From Apostichopus japonicus (lineage: Eukaryota; Echinodermata; Holothuroidea; Aspidochirotida; Stichopodidae), in the NCBI RefSeq assembly GCF_037975245.1, contig NC_092572.1, forward strand, positions 33,887,989-33,951,988: a DNA stretch of 64,000 nt. The letters are read 5' to 3'. Shown piece after piece: positions 39,971 through 51,289 of the stretch. Numbering within the stretch: position 1 is the stretch's first letter; each line of letters opens with the position of its first letter. Both the position numbers and the translations under genes were made by a program. The notes beneath the pieces are model-generated. The model made no database searches and was not told the origin of the DNA. It saw only the letters and a list, made by a program, of their open reading frames with translations.

Positions 39971-41617
39971 CAGGGTTGTTGATTTTTTTGATTTTTTTAA
40001 AAAAATCAAAAAAATCGGATTTTTTTGATTTAAATCAGATTTTTTTGATTTAAATCGGATTTTTTTGATTTTTTTAAAACCACATTTCAGTTGGACCCCA
40101 TTGTTGCCTACATTATCACATATATGCACCCATATCCACCCAGATCATTATATCCCCACATTGGGGATATTATGGTGTTGATCACTTTCAATTTGACCAC
40201 ATGTGACCCACTGCAGTGGCCATTTAATTCATCCAATTTGAACAAAACAAATGAGAGCAACGTATGGTGGTACCAAAAGTTGGTGGTGATCTCATATAGT
40301 TCCTGATATTCTCCCATTTGGCTTTTAAACACACTGTGATTGCTATGATGTGGGGATATACGTTGGCGGTTTAACGCCAGCTGATGTCTAGTTTTAATAT
40401 ATAAGCCTTATAGGCCTATAATATATTCAGAATACTTTGCAGGCTAATTAAACCTGGGCCCTGGGCCTCAATCAATTTCCCATTGAACACACATGACCTA
40501 AGGCTACTGCAAGTCTAAGAATACCAATTCCAGTCATTCACTTGGGGAGCTTGTTTGTGCAAGCACTGTGGGCCTAACACTTCATAGTTTATCCATCAAT
40601 ATACACAGGAAATACATTCTGGTCCACTCCACTAGTGATAATTGGAGATTACACTAACACCTATTGTATTCTGGGGTGTTGTTTGAGCACTTGACTTATG
40701 AATTGAAGTGTCATGACTCATGCCTAAGACACCTTGTCCATTGGGCCTATTGATTGTGCCATGGATGGAGGTACCTCCATAATTGTACACAGATCACATA
40801 GTGACCACTAGTCATCCAGTGAGCTCATTGCACTATATCATAATCACATGGACATAGCAGAACATTGCCAAGCCTTAGTCTTATCATATCTCAGCTAGAA
40901 CACACCTAAATACAGTATGTCTGGTAGGAAACAGGATGCCATTTGGCATCATTTCAAGAAAATACCATCCAATACCATGACTGGGTGCCGTGCGAAGTGT
41001 AACAACTGTGGGCATGAATTGCAAGGTCTTGTGAAGAGGATGAAAATTCACTACAACAAGTGCTCAGGGAAGGAAGATGAAGGTGGTGCAAGTACTTCAA
41101 CGCCTGCTCATGGGGATACAGCTGGATACAATGAAAGGAATGGTCACCTCCTGTCTATCACCACTGAGTTGTGCCGCAACAAAACCAACCATGCAATACA
41201 TCACTCAATATATCATATGCATGCATACAACTTTCATGGCATCAAAATATAGCAAACTACATTCCTGATTTTGTAGGGTTTAGCTACAAATTCCAGCGTA
41301 ATGAGTATGGAAATTTAGTGTGTGAACGAACTACAGTGTACAGTATGTCTGGTTCAAGTAATCTAGGCCTAGTAATTCTGGTACCACAGAGACTGGAAAT
41401 AATGAGGGGGGTAGCCTGAATGTCTTACAATAAATTATTGTGTGTACTCTAATATAGAATTGGTGATTTGCAATGATTTCAAGCAACTATTCACATAAAA
41501 AATGGAAAAGTAGTAAAAGTGATTTAAATCAGTGATTTTTTTGAAAAAAATCATCTGATTTAAATCGCGATTTAAATCAGTGATTTTAATCAAGGTGATT
41601 TAAATCAAACAACCCTG
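39971..41617 (+). mobile_element. hAT element remnant with BED finger, perfect 8-bp target duplication
   Basis: Left end CAGGGTTGTTGATTTTTTTG; right end on the other strand CAGGGTTGTTTGATTTAAAT. The flanks are identical 8-mers ATCTGAAC at 39963-39970 and 41618-41625. Subterminal GATTTAAATC words are repeated in both orientations. Length is 1647 bp, too short for a full hAT transposase plus ends, and only the N-terminal BED finger is visible, so it is an internally deleted copy. Inserted into the outer TTAA element. Confidence 0.9.
40917..41252 (+). pseudogene. BED-type zinc-finger fragment of a hAT transposase
   Basis: The first 50 residues form a BED finger: aromatic W10 and F13, then C28-x2-C31 and H45-x3-C49, with the basic RMK run at 41-43 between the ligand pairs. 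BED fingers bind DNA at the N terminus of hAT transposases (family knowledge). After residue ~75 the frame no longer resembles a transposase and ends at 111 codons; the catalytic RNase H-like core and dimerisation domain are missing. The start ATG at 40917 fits the domain start. It may still make a short BED-only protein, but I treat it as a relic. Confidence 0.75.
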
Positions 41618-41846
41618 ATCTGAACTAACATTAAAGATGAACGATAGTGATTTTTCACCATGGACGAAAAAATACGATTTTATTCAAGAGTATTCTAGTT
41701 GGTTTCCATTTTACACATGTGAAAATTCAAGTCAATCCGATGTTGGGAAAGGCTTAAAAAAAATTCCTAAACTCGTTGATTTTTTAAACAAAAATTGGGC
41801 TTTTCGCGAAAAGCGATATGATGATCACGTGATCTACAGTGACATG

Positions 41847-41854
41847 TGACGTCA
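41847..41854. promoter_or_regulatory. TGACGTCA near inner element left end
   Basis: Perfect CRE-like palindrome 212 bp inside the left end and ~120 bp before the THAP region. Confidence 0.4.
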
Positions 41855-41965
41855 TTATGATGATAACAACGTGAGTGTACTTCAGCAGTGTGCACTTAGT
41901 GTGTAAGTTTAGTTGCAACCTACTCTATATTGGACTCGACAAACAACGTAAACCACTAGCAAAAT

Positions 41966-42230
41966 CCAAGAAATTGCGTTGTAGGAGGATGCAACAGAAC
42001 GAATGTGGACTCTACAATAAGTTTTTTTCAATTTTCCAAGCGGAAAAAGTAGTGAGAGATATCGGAAACTCTGGATACGATTTGTGAGGAGAACCAGGAA
42101 AGACTTCATCGCACCAGGAGTTTCTCATGGCAAGAATGTGAAAGTTTGTTCTGCCCACTTCACAGAAGATGATTCTCGGGCCCAATTGAAATTTGCGTGT
42201 GGCAAGGTCACTAAAGTAATAAAAGTTTGA
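41966..42230 (+). pseudogene. THAP-domain protein with one frameshift (inner transposon)
   Basis: One frame gives CVVGGCNRTN (C-x4-C, from 41975) and ISFFQFSKRKK. At about 42047 the reading moves to another frame, which continues ERYRKLWIRFVRRTRKDF, then KVCSAHFTEDDS with the C-x2-H pair, and ends at a stop at 42230. All four zinc ligands, the conserved W and the AHF-like end of a THAP domain are therefore present but split by a single indel. Upstream codons are unclear. Preceded by a TGACGTCA at 41847. The break marks this copy as inactive unless it is a sequencing error. Confidence 0.75.
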
Positions 42231-43178
42231 AAGATTGATGCTTTTATGCCGCATTATTTATATATATCCCGATTAATGCAACAGTAAGTGTTGGAACTGG
42301 AAGACAAGTCAGACGTGAACAACCTAATGACTATGTGAGGAGAGAATCCACGTGAAAATTTCAATTGGGGCATGGACGTCGCTTAGGCAGAGTTTTTTGG
42401 GGCAGAGATGTGTTCATACCCTCCAAACCACTTTAAATGTAATACGAATAGGAAATGTGTGAGCGAAACAAAACATCGTGTAAGTATTACTTGCGGTAGC
42501 GCACACTGTCACTTATGTTTGCACAGTGTGAAAGTACCGTTTGCGGACCTACGTGAAGTTGGGCTAGAATACGATTCCTCCTGAAGCCCAAACCACGAGG
42601 CATGCATGTGAATAAACGCAATAGGCATTGCATGTAGTTAGAAAATTGTTCGAGCTAGACTAACAACTCGATTGAGTTCAAATGCGGTTGTATTTCAAGC
42701 TCAATGAAACCTTTCTGTTGGATTTAATGACGCACGGAACAAGGAACGTTTATGTTTTACAGTAGGCCTAGTGCATACAAGCGAATCTACTTTGTTTAGA
42801 ACTTTGGATTTTCTTTCGGATATTATACTAATCTACGTTTGAGACTATCATCACTATTGTTATTGTGCCAGTTTGACTGGTAATTGAGCACATTCATACA
42901 TCACTCTGTATAAAACCCGCCAAAAACGTGATCTTGAGATTTACGTTACTTTGGGTCAGCTTGCGAGTTACCTCTTCAGATATTGGGAAATCGTTGCGAA
43001 ATCGCCGCAAATTTCGTAAAAAAAACTTGTAAACACGTGGTGAAGAAATCAAGAAACACTATGATATTCATTATCTATTTATGTCTTGAACATTACGCCG
43101 GAAAATAACAGTTATGCTGACACGAAATGCACGCACAGCTCCGTACTGAACAGTTCACAACAGAAAAGATCATCACAG

Positions 43179-43186
43179 TGACGTCA
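43179..43186. promoter_or_regulatory. TGACGTCA near inner element right end
   Basis: Perfect CRE-like palindrome 204 bp inside the right end, mirroring the one at 41847. Confidence 0.4.
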
Positions 43187-44079
43187 TTCACTGACCTGAG
43201 GGCTGTTCAAGGTCGTTGCAGTGTTTGAAAATTCCTAAATTACGGAGGCGAAAAAACGATGTTTTAATTCCCTTTTTTATAACTTTCCGGTGTGCAATTT
43301 GGAAAATTAAAAAAATATGTTGCTTGGTAACATATAAACTACATTATATATGAAAATGAGAGATTTTTTTTCTGTCACTATCGTTCTACTTTAACAACAA
43401 TCATTGTATTATATGACATCATAAATTACACTAATGTAATTTGTGACATCAAAAGAGGTTAAAAGAAAACAACTTACATGAATTTTTTGGCTTTAAGCCT
43501 ACAAAGCAGTTGCATGTCCATCGCTATCAATCGTTGTTGTGACAAATTAATTAGAATAATCCAGAAGCAAATACAATAAAGGGTTATTTAAACCAAGAAA
43601 CACTGCACGAAGTAACTCACATGCAAAAATGTTACACAAGCACGACGACACGTACAACACTGATGGGCAATGTGAAACACAGCATCACACGCATTAAAAC
43701 AATCGAAGACCATTAACAGGGTGTACAGCTGAGTTTTTGAAGAAAGACTAAAAAACAAACCAACTGCTGCTGAAGAAACAAAGTCTAAACATTCAAGAGT
43801 TCTGCTGCCTCCATTGGTCTTTATTATGACTTTTCTGTCAAGTATCATTGGTGATATGGATATTTTGGCTGCCAGATTAAAGGTACAAATCAAACGTCTG
43901 GGAGGTAAATGCCCCTAAAAAGGTCAATGCCCGTTCCCTTATGCACATATTATATGACATCACGGTCACGCCAATACTTGTGTCCAAATGCTTCAAAACA
44001 TGCCTTTTCTTTCATTGTTGATGTTGGGTCTGGAAAATAACCTTTTCATCCTGAATTAAAAGTCTTGAATTTCAATATA

Positions 44080-44964
44080 TCAACACTGAGGGAACCCTGA
44101 CGGATTGATAATCCAACACAATCGTAGTTTAGAAAAGGTGTTTCTGGAGGAATTTCTCAACCAAGGCTTCCTATACAATGAGTTTTCTCCTGGCAACTTG
44201 AATCCAGTGTAATGACCATTGGCTGGATAATCACTTCTGATCATTTGGACGGCACATGAGGGTAGCACAACCCTGACGTGTCTTGCTAGGAACCCCAAGT
44301 ATCATTGCATAACAAGCAGGCATACAATGTACAGTTATGGTTACATTTGTTGTGATTTTACACCTTCCATGTATCATGAAACATTCTTTTGTTTCAGAAA
44401 ATTGATTTGCAAAACTCCAGGCCAAAGTACTAGCCAAGTAATAATGAGTATGAAATAACACATATGCCTACCTAGCATGGCTGCATAATGCAACTTACAT
44501 CCCCGAGCCAAACTTTCGAGAAACTTTCAGTATGCAACCAACCCTACTAGTACTACACACTCTACATATGGGTTGTAAGTTACCGTAACACAACGCACAA
44601 TACGGTTTAGGGTGTTCCGCGAATTCCAACAACACATGCACAAAATGGACTGGATTTTGTTTTTAAATGCTTCGTTAATAAATTCTTACCACGTTGTATG
44701 TTCCTTGCAATGGTTTCGAACGGATTTCTTCTTCGATATGTTGTGGAGCTTCAATTTCGGCTCGTTTAACAGGCTCGAACTGATACGGTTCTAACACCTC
44801 AGGTCCACCCTCAACGTTCGGTTCAATATTGGCATGATCATCGCCTCCACTCTCTGCTTCGAATATGAGAAAGGGCACTCTAATTATAGCCCAATTTCAC
44901 TGCCTAGTGAAGAACCATTATCACTTTGAACTTCGGTTGCCGCAATTGGTTCTGGATCCGCCAT
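44080..44964 (-). pseudogene. P2X7 C-terminal-domain-like protein, decayed (outer transposon)
   Basis: Reading leftward from an ATG at 44964: an acidic opening (MADPEPIAATEVQSD), then a stop or frame change, then FEAESGGDDHANIEPN and LEPYQFEPVKR ending near a possible donor at ~44690. After a gap, ~44298-44190 reads GFLARHVRVVLPSCAV and then IRSDYPANGHYTGFKLP. The pattern of PYxFEP, then RVVLPSC and I-R-x3-P and YTGFK resembles the cytoplasmic tail of P2X7 receptors and its soluble relatives in invertebrates (family knowledge, from memory). Central Cys/His-rich parts are not found. Not an ion channel: no membrane segments. Low-to-moderate confidence. Confidence 0.45.
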
Positions 44965-45108
44965 TTCACAGGAAATTTTGATTTGATATCGCACTTGTGA
45001 TCGGTGTTTTGTTTGGTAACTACTAGTGGTATGTGTACTTGTCTACTGTGTACGTGAATGGTATGTTCGGAGGATCGTAAAGCAGCGACAACAAATGTGT
45101 TCAAAACG

Positions 45109-45126
45109 TGACGTCACATGACGTCA
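45109..45126. promoter_or_regulatory. Two TGACGTCA sites near outer element right end
   Basis: Perfect palindromes at 45109-45116 and 45119-45126, about 180-200 bp inside the right end and ~145 bp upstream of the minus-strand ATG at 44964, in promoter-like position for that frame. Confidence 0.45.
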
Positions 45127-45484
45127 TGCGAATCGGAAAATTTTCGAGTAAACAAAGTTTCAAACGCCGAAAAGGGTAAATTCATTCTCAATTTTCGACT
45201 TGAAAAATCAAGTTTTAAACTGGCAGATTGGTTGATACATGTTCTAGAGAACATTCTTTGATGGATCCCAAAAATATAGGACTTTGAAATTTTCGTGTCA
45301 TGGCCACTTTAATATATATAGTTTTCAAATCAGTATATGTTGAAGGTGAAATACTGCTTACTTATACGAAAGACAGAAACATTTTGCACTTGTGTTATAT
45401 GATTAGTATGAACCTTTAATTAAGTACTATTATTTCGGTTCAGTTGAGCAGGATCGTGCGAAGTTTTGAGATATCTGTCAGAAG

Positions 45485-45516
45485 ATGGACATTTGGAAGC
45501 AGCCCACCATCACACC
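45485..45516 (+). CDS. Candidate short exon of the propeller-DED gene
   Basis: ATG followed by codons for DIWKQPTITP and then a consensus donor (GTAAGTAA at 45517). The exon leaves two bases of a codon. The next convincing acceptor on this strand, at 50309, supplies one base. The junction then reads ITPGHRTQLPRFTAEG without a stop. An in-frame stop lies a few codons before the ATG, so this is either the first coding exon or, with an acceptor at ...CTGTCAG just before AAGATG, a short internal exon. Intron would be 4.8 kb. Confidence 0.4.
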
Positions 45517-46580
45517 GTAAGTAATATACCCTCTCTAGTAACCCGCCTTAATCAATTGCCTCTAATGTGACCCCCCTCCCACTTTACAGTATTAAGTCCC
45601 CCATCTGTTTAGACTGAAGGTTACACCCATCTCCCACTTAACAATGCTTTATTCTAATATGTCATAAATATATCCATGTGTTCCTTTTAGCGATGCTACG
45701 GTTAATTTCTTCCTCGGTTCTTTTTTCATTAAATTGGCGGAGGCATAAGGAATTTGTTTGATGGTGATGTCGTTATTTGTGCGGGTGCGTCTGTGTGTAT
45801 GAGACACTGTGTTTGTAAACACAATAACTCAAAAAGTATATGATGGCCGAAGGTAATGCATTGTATATGGATTTTTCCGCATGGGGGGGGGGGGGGAACA
45901 ATTAGGGTGTGGGGCACTTATCTTGTTAAGGGTTGGCTTATAAAGGTTAGGGACACTTCTCTATTAGAAAGTTGATTTAGATCAATAGGGAACACAATTT
46001 GGAATTGATAATTTTATAAAAAATGCAAATTATATGCAAATAATAATATGCAAATTAGGACGCACTTTTGTTTTTAATGGAAAACACCAAAATACAATAA
46101 AATCACTATTGACTTCCAAAATTGACACTTTACCGTAGTGAGTACAAAGAAAGCATTTTGTTATGTTGGGGCCAAAGCTCATGTGAGGTCAATAGTGGTC
46201 AAAGTCTGATAATGTTGTTGTGACAGTGCCACAAATATTGAAACTTGAATGGGCTGAATGTGTGGTATAGAGATTCATATTAGTGAGTGCAAGAATCATT
46301 TTGTATTTATAGTGGAGGTCAAAGATCGTTTAAGGTTAACAGTGATGGAAGTCTGAGAATCATGTAAACACCATCACTCCAGAGGTACAACTTAAACGAA
46401 CTTCATAATTTGTAAGTAGATTCACCTGGGTCAGTACAAATATATTGCTTTTTATGAGGTCAAAGGTCATTATATATAAGACGTCAACGTCACTGATGCA
46501 TTCAGGACTCACCCGTGTGTAGAAACAAACAGGTATAATGGGCACACAGACCTTATAAATATAGTATTACTCACTGGTGA
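45517..46580. repeat. Putative intron holding dispersed GGTCA-type repeat
   Basis: Sequence from ~45750 (GTGTGTATGAGACAC, AACTCAAAAAGTATATGATGG) to ~46475 with AGGTCAATAGTGGTCAAAG and AGGTCAAAGGTCA resembles the repeat family of 58.8-60.3 kb. A perfect DR1 (AGGTCA-A-AGGTCA) is at 46457-46469. A G run lies at ~45882-45895. Confidence 0.5.
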
Positions 46581-49301
46581 AATCTCAGTATTCATTAATG
46601 CGACCGTAAATCTAATTTCAAATTCTTTATCTCTCTTCATAATGAAGCTAGAGGGTTGCGCTCTCGTATTTGAGGCTGTGGAATATAAATACTAGAAATA
46701 ATGAGGAGAAATGCGGAATTTATATATTTTATTATTTTGATATTCAAAGGGAAGTCTTATAGTTGGTGTGTAGTAGGTTGTTTTGTTGAGATACATTTCA
46801 TAGTAAAAGGCAGTGTGTTTGCAGATAAATGTAAACAACCGTTACTTGTTAGTTATACAATTGTGGCATTGGCGGCAACTAGTTCGTTTTCATAGCATCG
46901 TTTCCCGACAGCAAATAGTCTTCAAGGAAACCTCACGATAGAGAAGAATATCAAACAACATTAACAAGTGAAATTTAAAACCTGTCAATCAGAAGTTTGA
47001 AACTGAAACTAGAAGGATTATCCCGTTCTTAAATTTAGATTAAGAAGTAAATTAAACCGTTGTATATCCATGTCACTATATACATCAGTGCTTTGACTGC
47101 TATGGTGCAGACGGAATGGTGGTAACTAGAAACAAGCAGGAAAATTTCATCTCTGAGGTAAATAAGTAGCTCCATCTATTGTCGACGGACAAGACTTAGA
47201 TACTGGCAGCTTTGTTTAAATTCACTAGCTTAGACAGAGAAATGGCTAAGGGGCGTGGCATACGGTAAATCACATGTTAATTTAACGTCCCCTCTGTTTT
47301 TTTGCAAGCGATTTATCGGCGTCTGCAGAAAATATCTGAGCGGTCAAACAAACATCGGGATCTTGATAACTGGTTCATTGATTTACATAAAAAGAAACAT
47401 CATGTTAACTGCTTAATCGTCAAATATATTCGAAAGAGGCCCGGCGGGGTTTAGAGGGCCAAGCCCTCAGACATTGAAGCGTTTTGAAATATTTAAGTGG
47501 CGTATAGCAAGGAGCAACAGCCCCCTCCCCACAGCACCTCCCCCCCTAAATCGCTTTACTTTCCATTTTGGTGGGTGTACGAAGAGACGTAAGAAAGTGA
47601 TTTTTTTTTAACGTTGTCTTTGGCGGATAGGTGCGAGGTTATTTTATTTTCGTTGGGATCCGCCTTACCAGAATATTTACGCCGCGGTGTTATTTCTTTT
47701 CAAGGGGACCATTCCTTGGGATATGTTTTTAGCCCTGGTGTCCTGGATCTGTGTAGGTTTGGATATTATTGTTCTCGAATAGCGCTTTGAAACACACACA
47801 CACATTCAGAGCGATTTTGTTTTATATCACTGGAATTTGTTTAAAGCCCTGGTGGGGGGGGGGGGTGACGAATTCACCGGAAGCTGTTAAAGTGTGAGAA
47901 ATTCCTTCGCAGAGACTTGGAAGCATAATAATAAATCTGAGAGAAATGAAGTACTTTTACATCAAGGGTACAAATAAATAAGTGGTTTTATTTAATTGTA
48001 ATCCCGATTCGATATTCGTGAACACAATCAAGTGCTGAAATACTAACTAAGAGACAAACCGCACCGCTCCAACATCCCTCAAGGGGTGTAAAACCAGCCT
48101 GAAGTAGGTGTGATTGCCCCACCGCTCCTCTTGATTGATTGAATGTATGCTCCGTGTGATCCTTGTAGACTAGAGTTTCCGTTCAAACATTAATGTATCA
48201 TTTTACTTTTATTATTGATCTTATTGAATAGATGTCATACGGATAAAAGCCAGGTTTATCTATGAATGATTAGCCAGGTTTATTATTAACGTACCATTAA
48301 TGTAGTTTGTCGTATAAATGAGGTATTTGTATGATTTGATTTGATAAGTGAACAATGAAGAGCTGTAGATATTTTAAACGAAAGTATAATTTAGCTATAG
48401 GCATTTCTCATGCCATATACAACCATTATATGTCTTTGAAATATCCATATTATATTGAACCAGAGGAACTTTACGCATGATCCCTTCCATAAATCTATCT
48501 TTTGTGGTTCGCATTTCGGGTTTGGAGCTCAGAGAACAGATTAATGCCGTACACGGGCAATATCATAAATTTTGGTAATTCACTACAATACTGCATAATA
48601 TTTGAAATTCCCTTCTGGATGTGCTTCTTTGTGAAGGATATAAGCGTAGGAAAGGGGTCCTTTGGTTCATGGAAATGCGCTTTGTATGTGATATGTCCTT
48701 ATAATTAAACCTATCTTTGATAAGAATATGACCCCTAATGCGAAAAGCACATTGCGGCCGCTTTGTAGAGTGTAAAACTTTATTTGATAATGAATTGTGG
48801 AAGCCCGCCATCTATTTTTACATTTTCGCTTTATTTACATTGGTATAGCGCCATCGATTTAAAAACTTTCGCCCCGTTGTGTATGTTTGCAAAATTGTGC
48901 AGAGGTCCTGGATCAGTTCTTTTCTGTTAGGTGTTGTACTTCTGATAGTTGGCCAAGGGAAAAGTATCTTCCCACCTGAAATTAATTAATTAAAGGACTC
49001 TCTCAGCAGAGGAAGAAGGATCAGTAGGGCGATATTGCTATGCATGCTGCAGACAACTGCAAGCTTTTTGGAGAATTAAGGTCCTTAAAGGTCGGTATAG
49101 TCAGTATATGCATGCCCTAAATAACAGCACGCTAAAATTGCTAGAAGTATTCAAAATATACTTTCCTTCAGGTTTTTACTCTCAAAATTGTTCTCATACA
49201 TTTTTAAGGAACACACAAGATGACTGAAAATCCGAGTGAGGAAAACTTCCTTGGTTGAAATTAAAACAGTGTAAGAATTTTGACCAAAGGTGACCGGCAT
49301 A
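46581..49301. other. No gene seen
   Basis: A+T-rich sequence, intronic if the gene model is right, with a G run near 47855-47866. Short open frames have no support. Confidence 0.45.
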
Positions 49302-49309
49302 TTTGAATA

Positions 49310-49684
49310 CAAGGGCGTAGGAACCGGGGGGGGGGGGGGCTGGGGGGCGCCAGCCCCCAGTGGAAAATATGGGGGGCGGAAGTATCGTTCCGCCCCCCGC
49401 TCCGCAAGTCAGAAAACCCCTTTTTCATTTCCAAATGAGAAAAAAATCTCATTTGGAGCACCAAATTGCATTTAAGGCCAGGTGAAAATGCAAAATTCTT
49501 TACAAAATGGAGTGGGAGTTGAAGTGTGCTATATTGCACCAAATTGCATCTGAGGCCACCTGGAAATGCAAAAAAAATTTCCAAGGGGAGGGGGACACCC
49601 CCTCCCCTTAGACCCCTCCCCCAGGCCGGCCATCAGTCTTCAGCCCCCCCCCCCCCACTCAAAAAGTACCTTCCTACGCCACTG
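49310..49684. mobile_element. hAT-like MITE, 375 bp, perfect 8-bp target duplication
   Basis: Left end CAAGGGCGTAGGAACC; right end on the other strand CAGTGGCGTAGGAAGG. Flanks are identical TTTGAATA (49302-49309 and 49685-49692). G/C homopolymer tracts of ~13 bases sit just inside both ends. Two similar internal stretches (CACCAAATTGCAT ... GAGGCCA-type, ~49458 and ~49536) form an internal direct repeat. No transposase. Overlapping Gly/Pro-rich open frames are artefacts. Confidence 0.9.
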
Positions 49685-49692
49685 TTTGAATA

Positions 49693-50308
49693 TAGGCCTA
49701 TAACATATTTGGGGTCAACAGCTAGTATATAAATTAATTGTTTTACTTTTTTTACGTTCTTTTCTTAATTTGCACGGGAGGGGACAGCCAGCTGAGAATA
49801 TAATAAACATAATCACCAGCGGCTATATATGCCTAGTTTCTGAGTAACCTATTTAAGCCCTCGCGCCTCATTGATCCACAATTATTTTTTTACTTAATTT
49901 TTAAACTAAGAAATCACAGCATATTGTTCACCCGTGATACGGGTGCTCAACGAAAGCCCGTTTTACGGGCCAGTCGCTTATTATACTGTATGTCCTATGA
50001 CTGGGTGTAAACAGCTATAGTATACTCCATATCCCAGAGCTCGTGTTTACAGCAAAATTCCTCTCAACATGTTCGCAAATATACTCGATCCGTTAGTTAA
50101 TTGGTTTGTTGTTTGTTTATTTCCTTATTTATTTGTTTATTATTTGGTATTGGGGGAGGGTGCTTCAGCTTCCGATATTTTCTTGTTTTTATAATGAACA
50201 CATTTTCCAGCCGCTATATGCATAGTGTCTGACAACATTCTCCGTTACCATGGATACGGCCTTGTAAACTTGACCTAATATTGTACTTTTTTGCCTTGTA
50301 TATAATAG
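49693..50308. other. Putative intron sequence
   Basis: A+T-rich, T-rich toward the 3' end. Ends in TTTTTTGCCTTGTATATAATAG, a usable acceptor, immediately before the propeller exon. Confidence 0.5.
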
Positions 50309-51113
50309 AGGTCATCGTACACAGTTGCCCAGGTTTACCGCTGAAGGCGACTGGCTGCTGGGTGATATGACGTTGGATTCTACCAAAGTTGCTATTAGCG
50401 GTTACAACGAAGACACATCATTCATAGACCTGTTTGCATTAAATATTCCTGATTCTTCGTCGCCATTTATAACTCAGTTTTATTCTAAAGAATTTAAGGA
50501 TCCTTCAAGATGGCGGCCTCGTCGTTATGTTTCATTCTTGGATGATTCTCGTATAGTCACTGTGTGTGATGATCAGTTGGATGTCTTCAATATCAATACA
50601 GACGACATACCCACACACAGTGATCGGTTACGCGATGGAGGAGCCAACTGTATGACTGTCAGAGAGGAAGAGATATTTATTGGTTTGATTTCTAACGAGG
50701 TGATTGTGTTTGATTTTAGTTTACATAAAATCAAGACAATCACCTTGGAAGGATTAGTAGGTGATGATCCTGATGATATAACAGTTTATGGAGATAATCT
50801 GTTCATATCTACACTCGATGCTAGAGCCATTAGATACAACATGGAGGGAGTGATGTTACATGAATACAACACACCAGGCTACTCACTAGCACGCAGTATC
50901 ACTGTAAGCAGTGAGTTTGGTCTGGTGTTTGTACCATGTTGGTCTCTCGCTACTGCTGCTGATGTTGTTGTTGTTTTCTCTCTCTCTGAGAATCATACAT
51001 TGTTTACTTTCCGAGTTATTAATGATCATTCGTTGTATAGAATCAGGATAAACGATGTAAACAGGTTTATGTTTATAACAACAGAACGAGGAATACTGAA
51101 TGTATACAGCACA
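50309..51113 (+). CDS. Beta-propeller-like exon (TRIM/NHL- or WD-type)
   Basis: An 805-bp exon open throughout, with acceptor AG at 50307-50308 and donor GTAAGTAC at 51114. It encodes ~268 residues. Six or so repeats of ~40 residues alternate hydrophobic beta strands with polar turns: KVAISGYNEDTSFIDLFAL, RYVSFLDDSRIVTVC, CMTVREEEIFIGL, DDITVYGDNLFIST, SITVSSEFGLVFV and RINDVNRFMFITT. There is no GH...WD signature, so it resembles degenerate NHL/TRIM-type propellers, which bind partner proteins or RNA (inference). Codon composition is more balanced than in the flanks. It starts in phase 2 and ends in phase 0; the next exon (62348) starts in phase 0. This is the best protein-coding evidence in the window. 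Confidence 0.8.
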
Positions 51114-51289
51114 GTAAGTACAGTATCGATAGTGTAAACAAGTAAACATAGAAATTTTATTTTACATCTAGAATAATGAAAATAGGCCAGAAAAACTACC
51201 AAGTTAGGTATCAGTGACTGCGAACACTTCTGTAGATTACGTTTATTTGTACTGTTTTTGCGAGTCTTGGAAATAATATGAAATTTGGG

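Larger units (their letters stand above)
41635..43390. mobile_element. Inner TTAA-flanked THAP transposon
   Basis: Left end AGATGAACGATAGTGA from 41635; right end on the other strand AGTAGAACGATAGTGA from 43390. TTAA flanks both (41631-41634, 43391-43394). Length 1756 bp. Contains a THAP reading frame on + (next entry). The ends differ from those of the outer element, so it is a different family with the same target preference. It lies 13 bp right of the nested hAT's target duplication, inside the outer element. Confidence 0.75.
38796..45308. mobile_element. Outer TTAA-flanked DNA transposon (Kolobok-like), interrupted by two others
   Basis: The left end AGAGGCCATGACACGAAAAA starts at 38796. 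The right end, read on the other strand from 45308, is AGTGGCCATGACACGAAAAT. Both are flanked by TTAA (38792-38795 and 45309-45312). TTAA targets with THAP-containing proteins are characteristic of the Kolobok superfamily; piggyBac also uses TTAA but lacks THAP (family knowledge). Removing the nested hAT (39971-41617) and inner TTAA element (41635-43390) leaves ~3.1 kb. It carries a truncated THAP frame on + and a P2X7-tail-like frame on -, pointing toward each other. Both are decayed, so this copy is not autonomous. Confidence 0.8.

Noticed and set aside
41637-41849. 70-codon + frame at the start of the inner TTAA element
   Set aside because: It begins inside the terminal inverted repeat and has no THAP or transposase resemblance.
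43588-43893. 101-codon minus-strand frame in the outer transposon (TNGGSRTLECLDFVSSAA)
   Set aside because: May be a further relic of the P2X7-tail-like gene, but no domain was recognised and the join is unclear.
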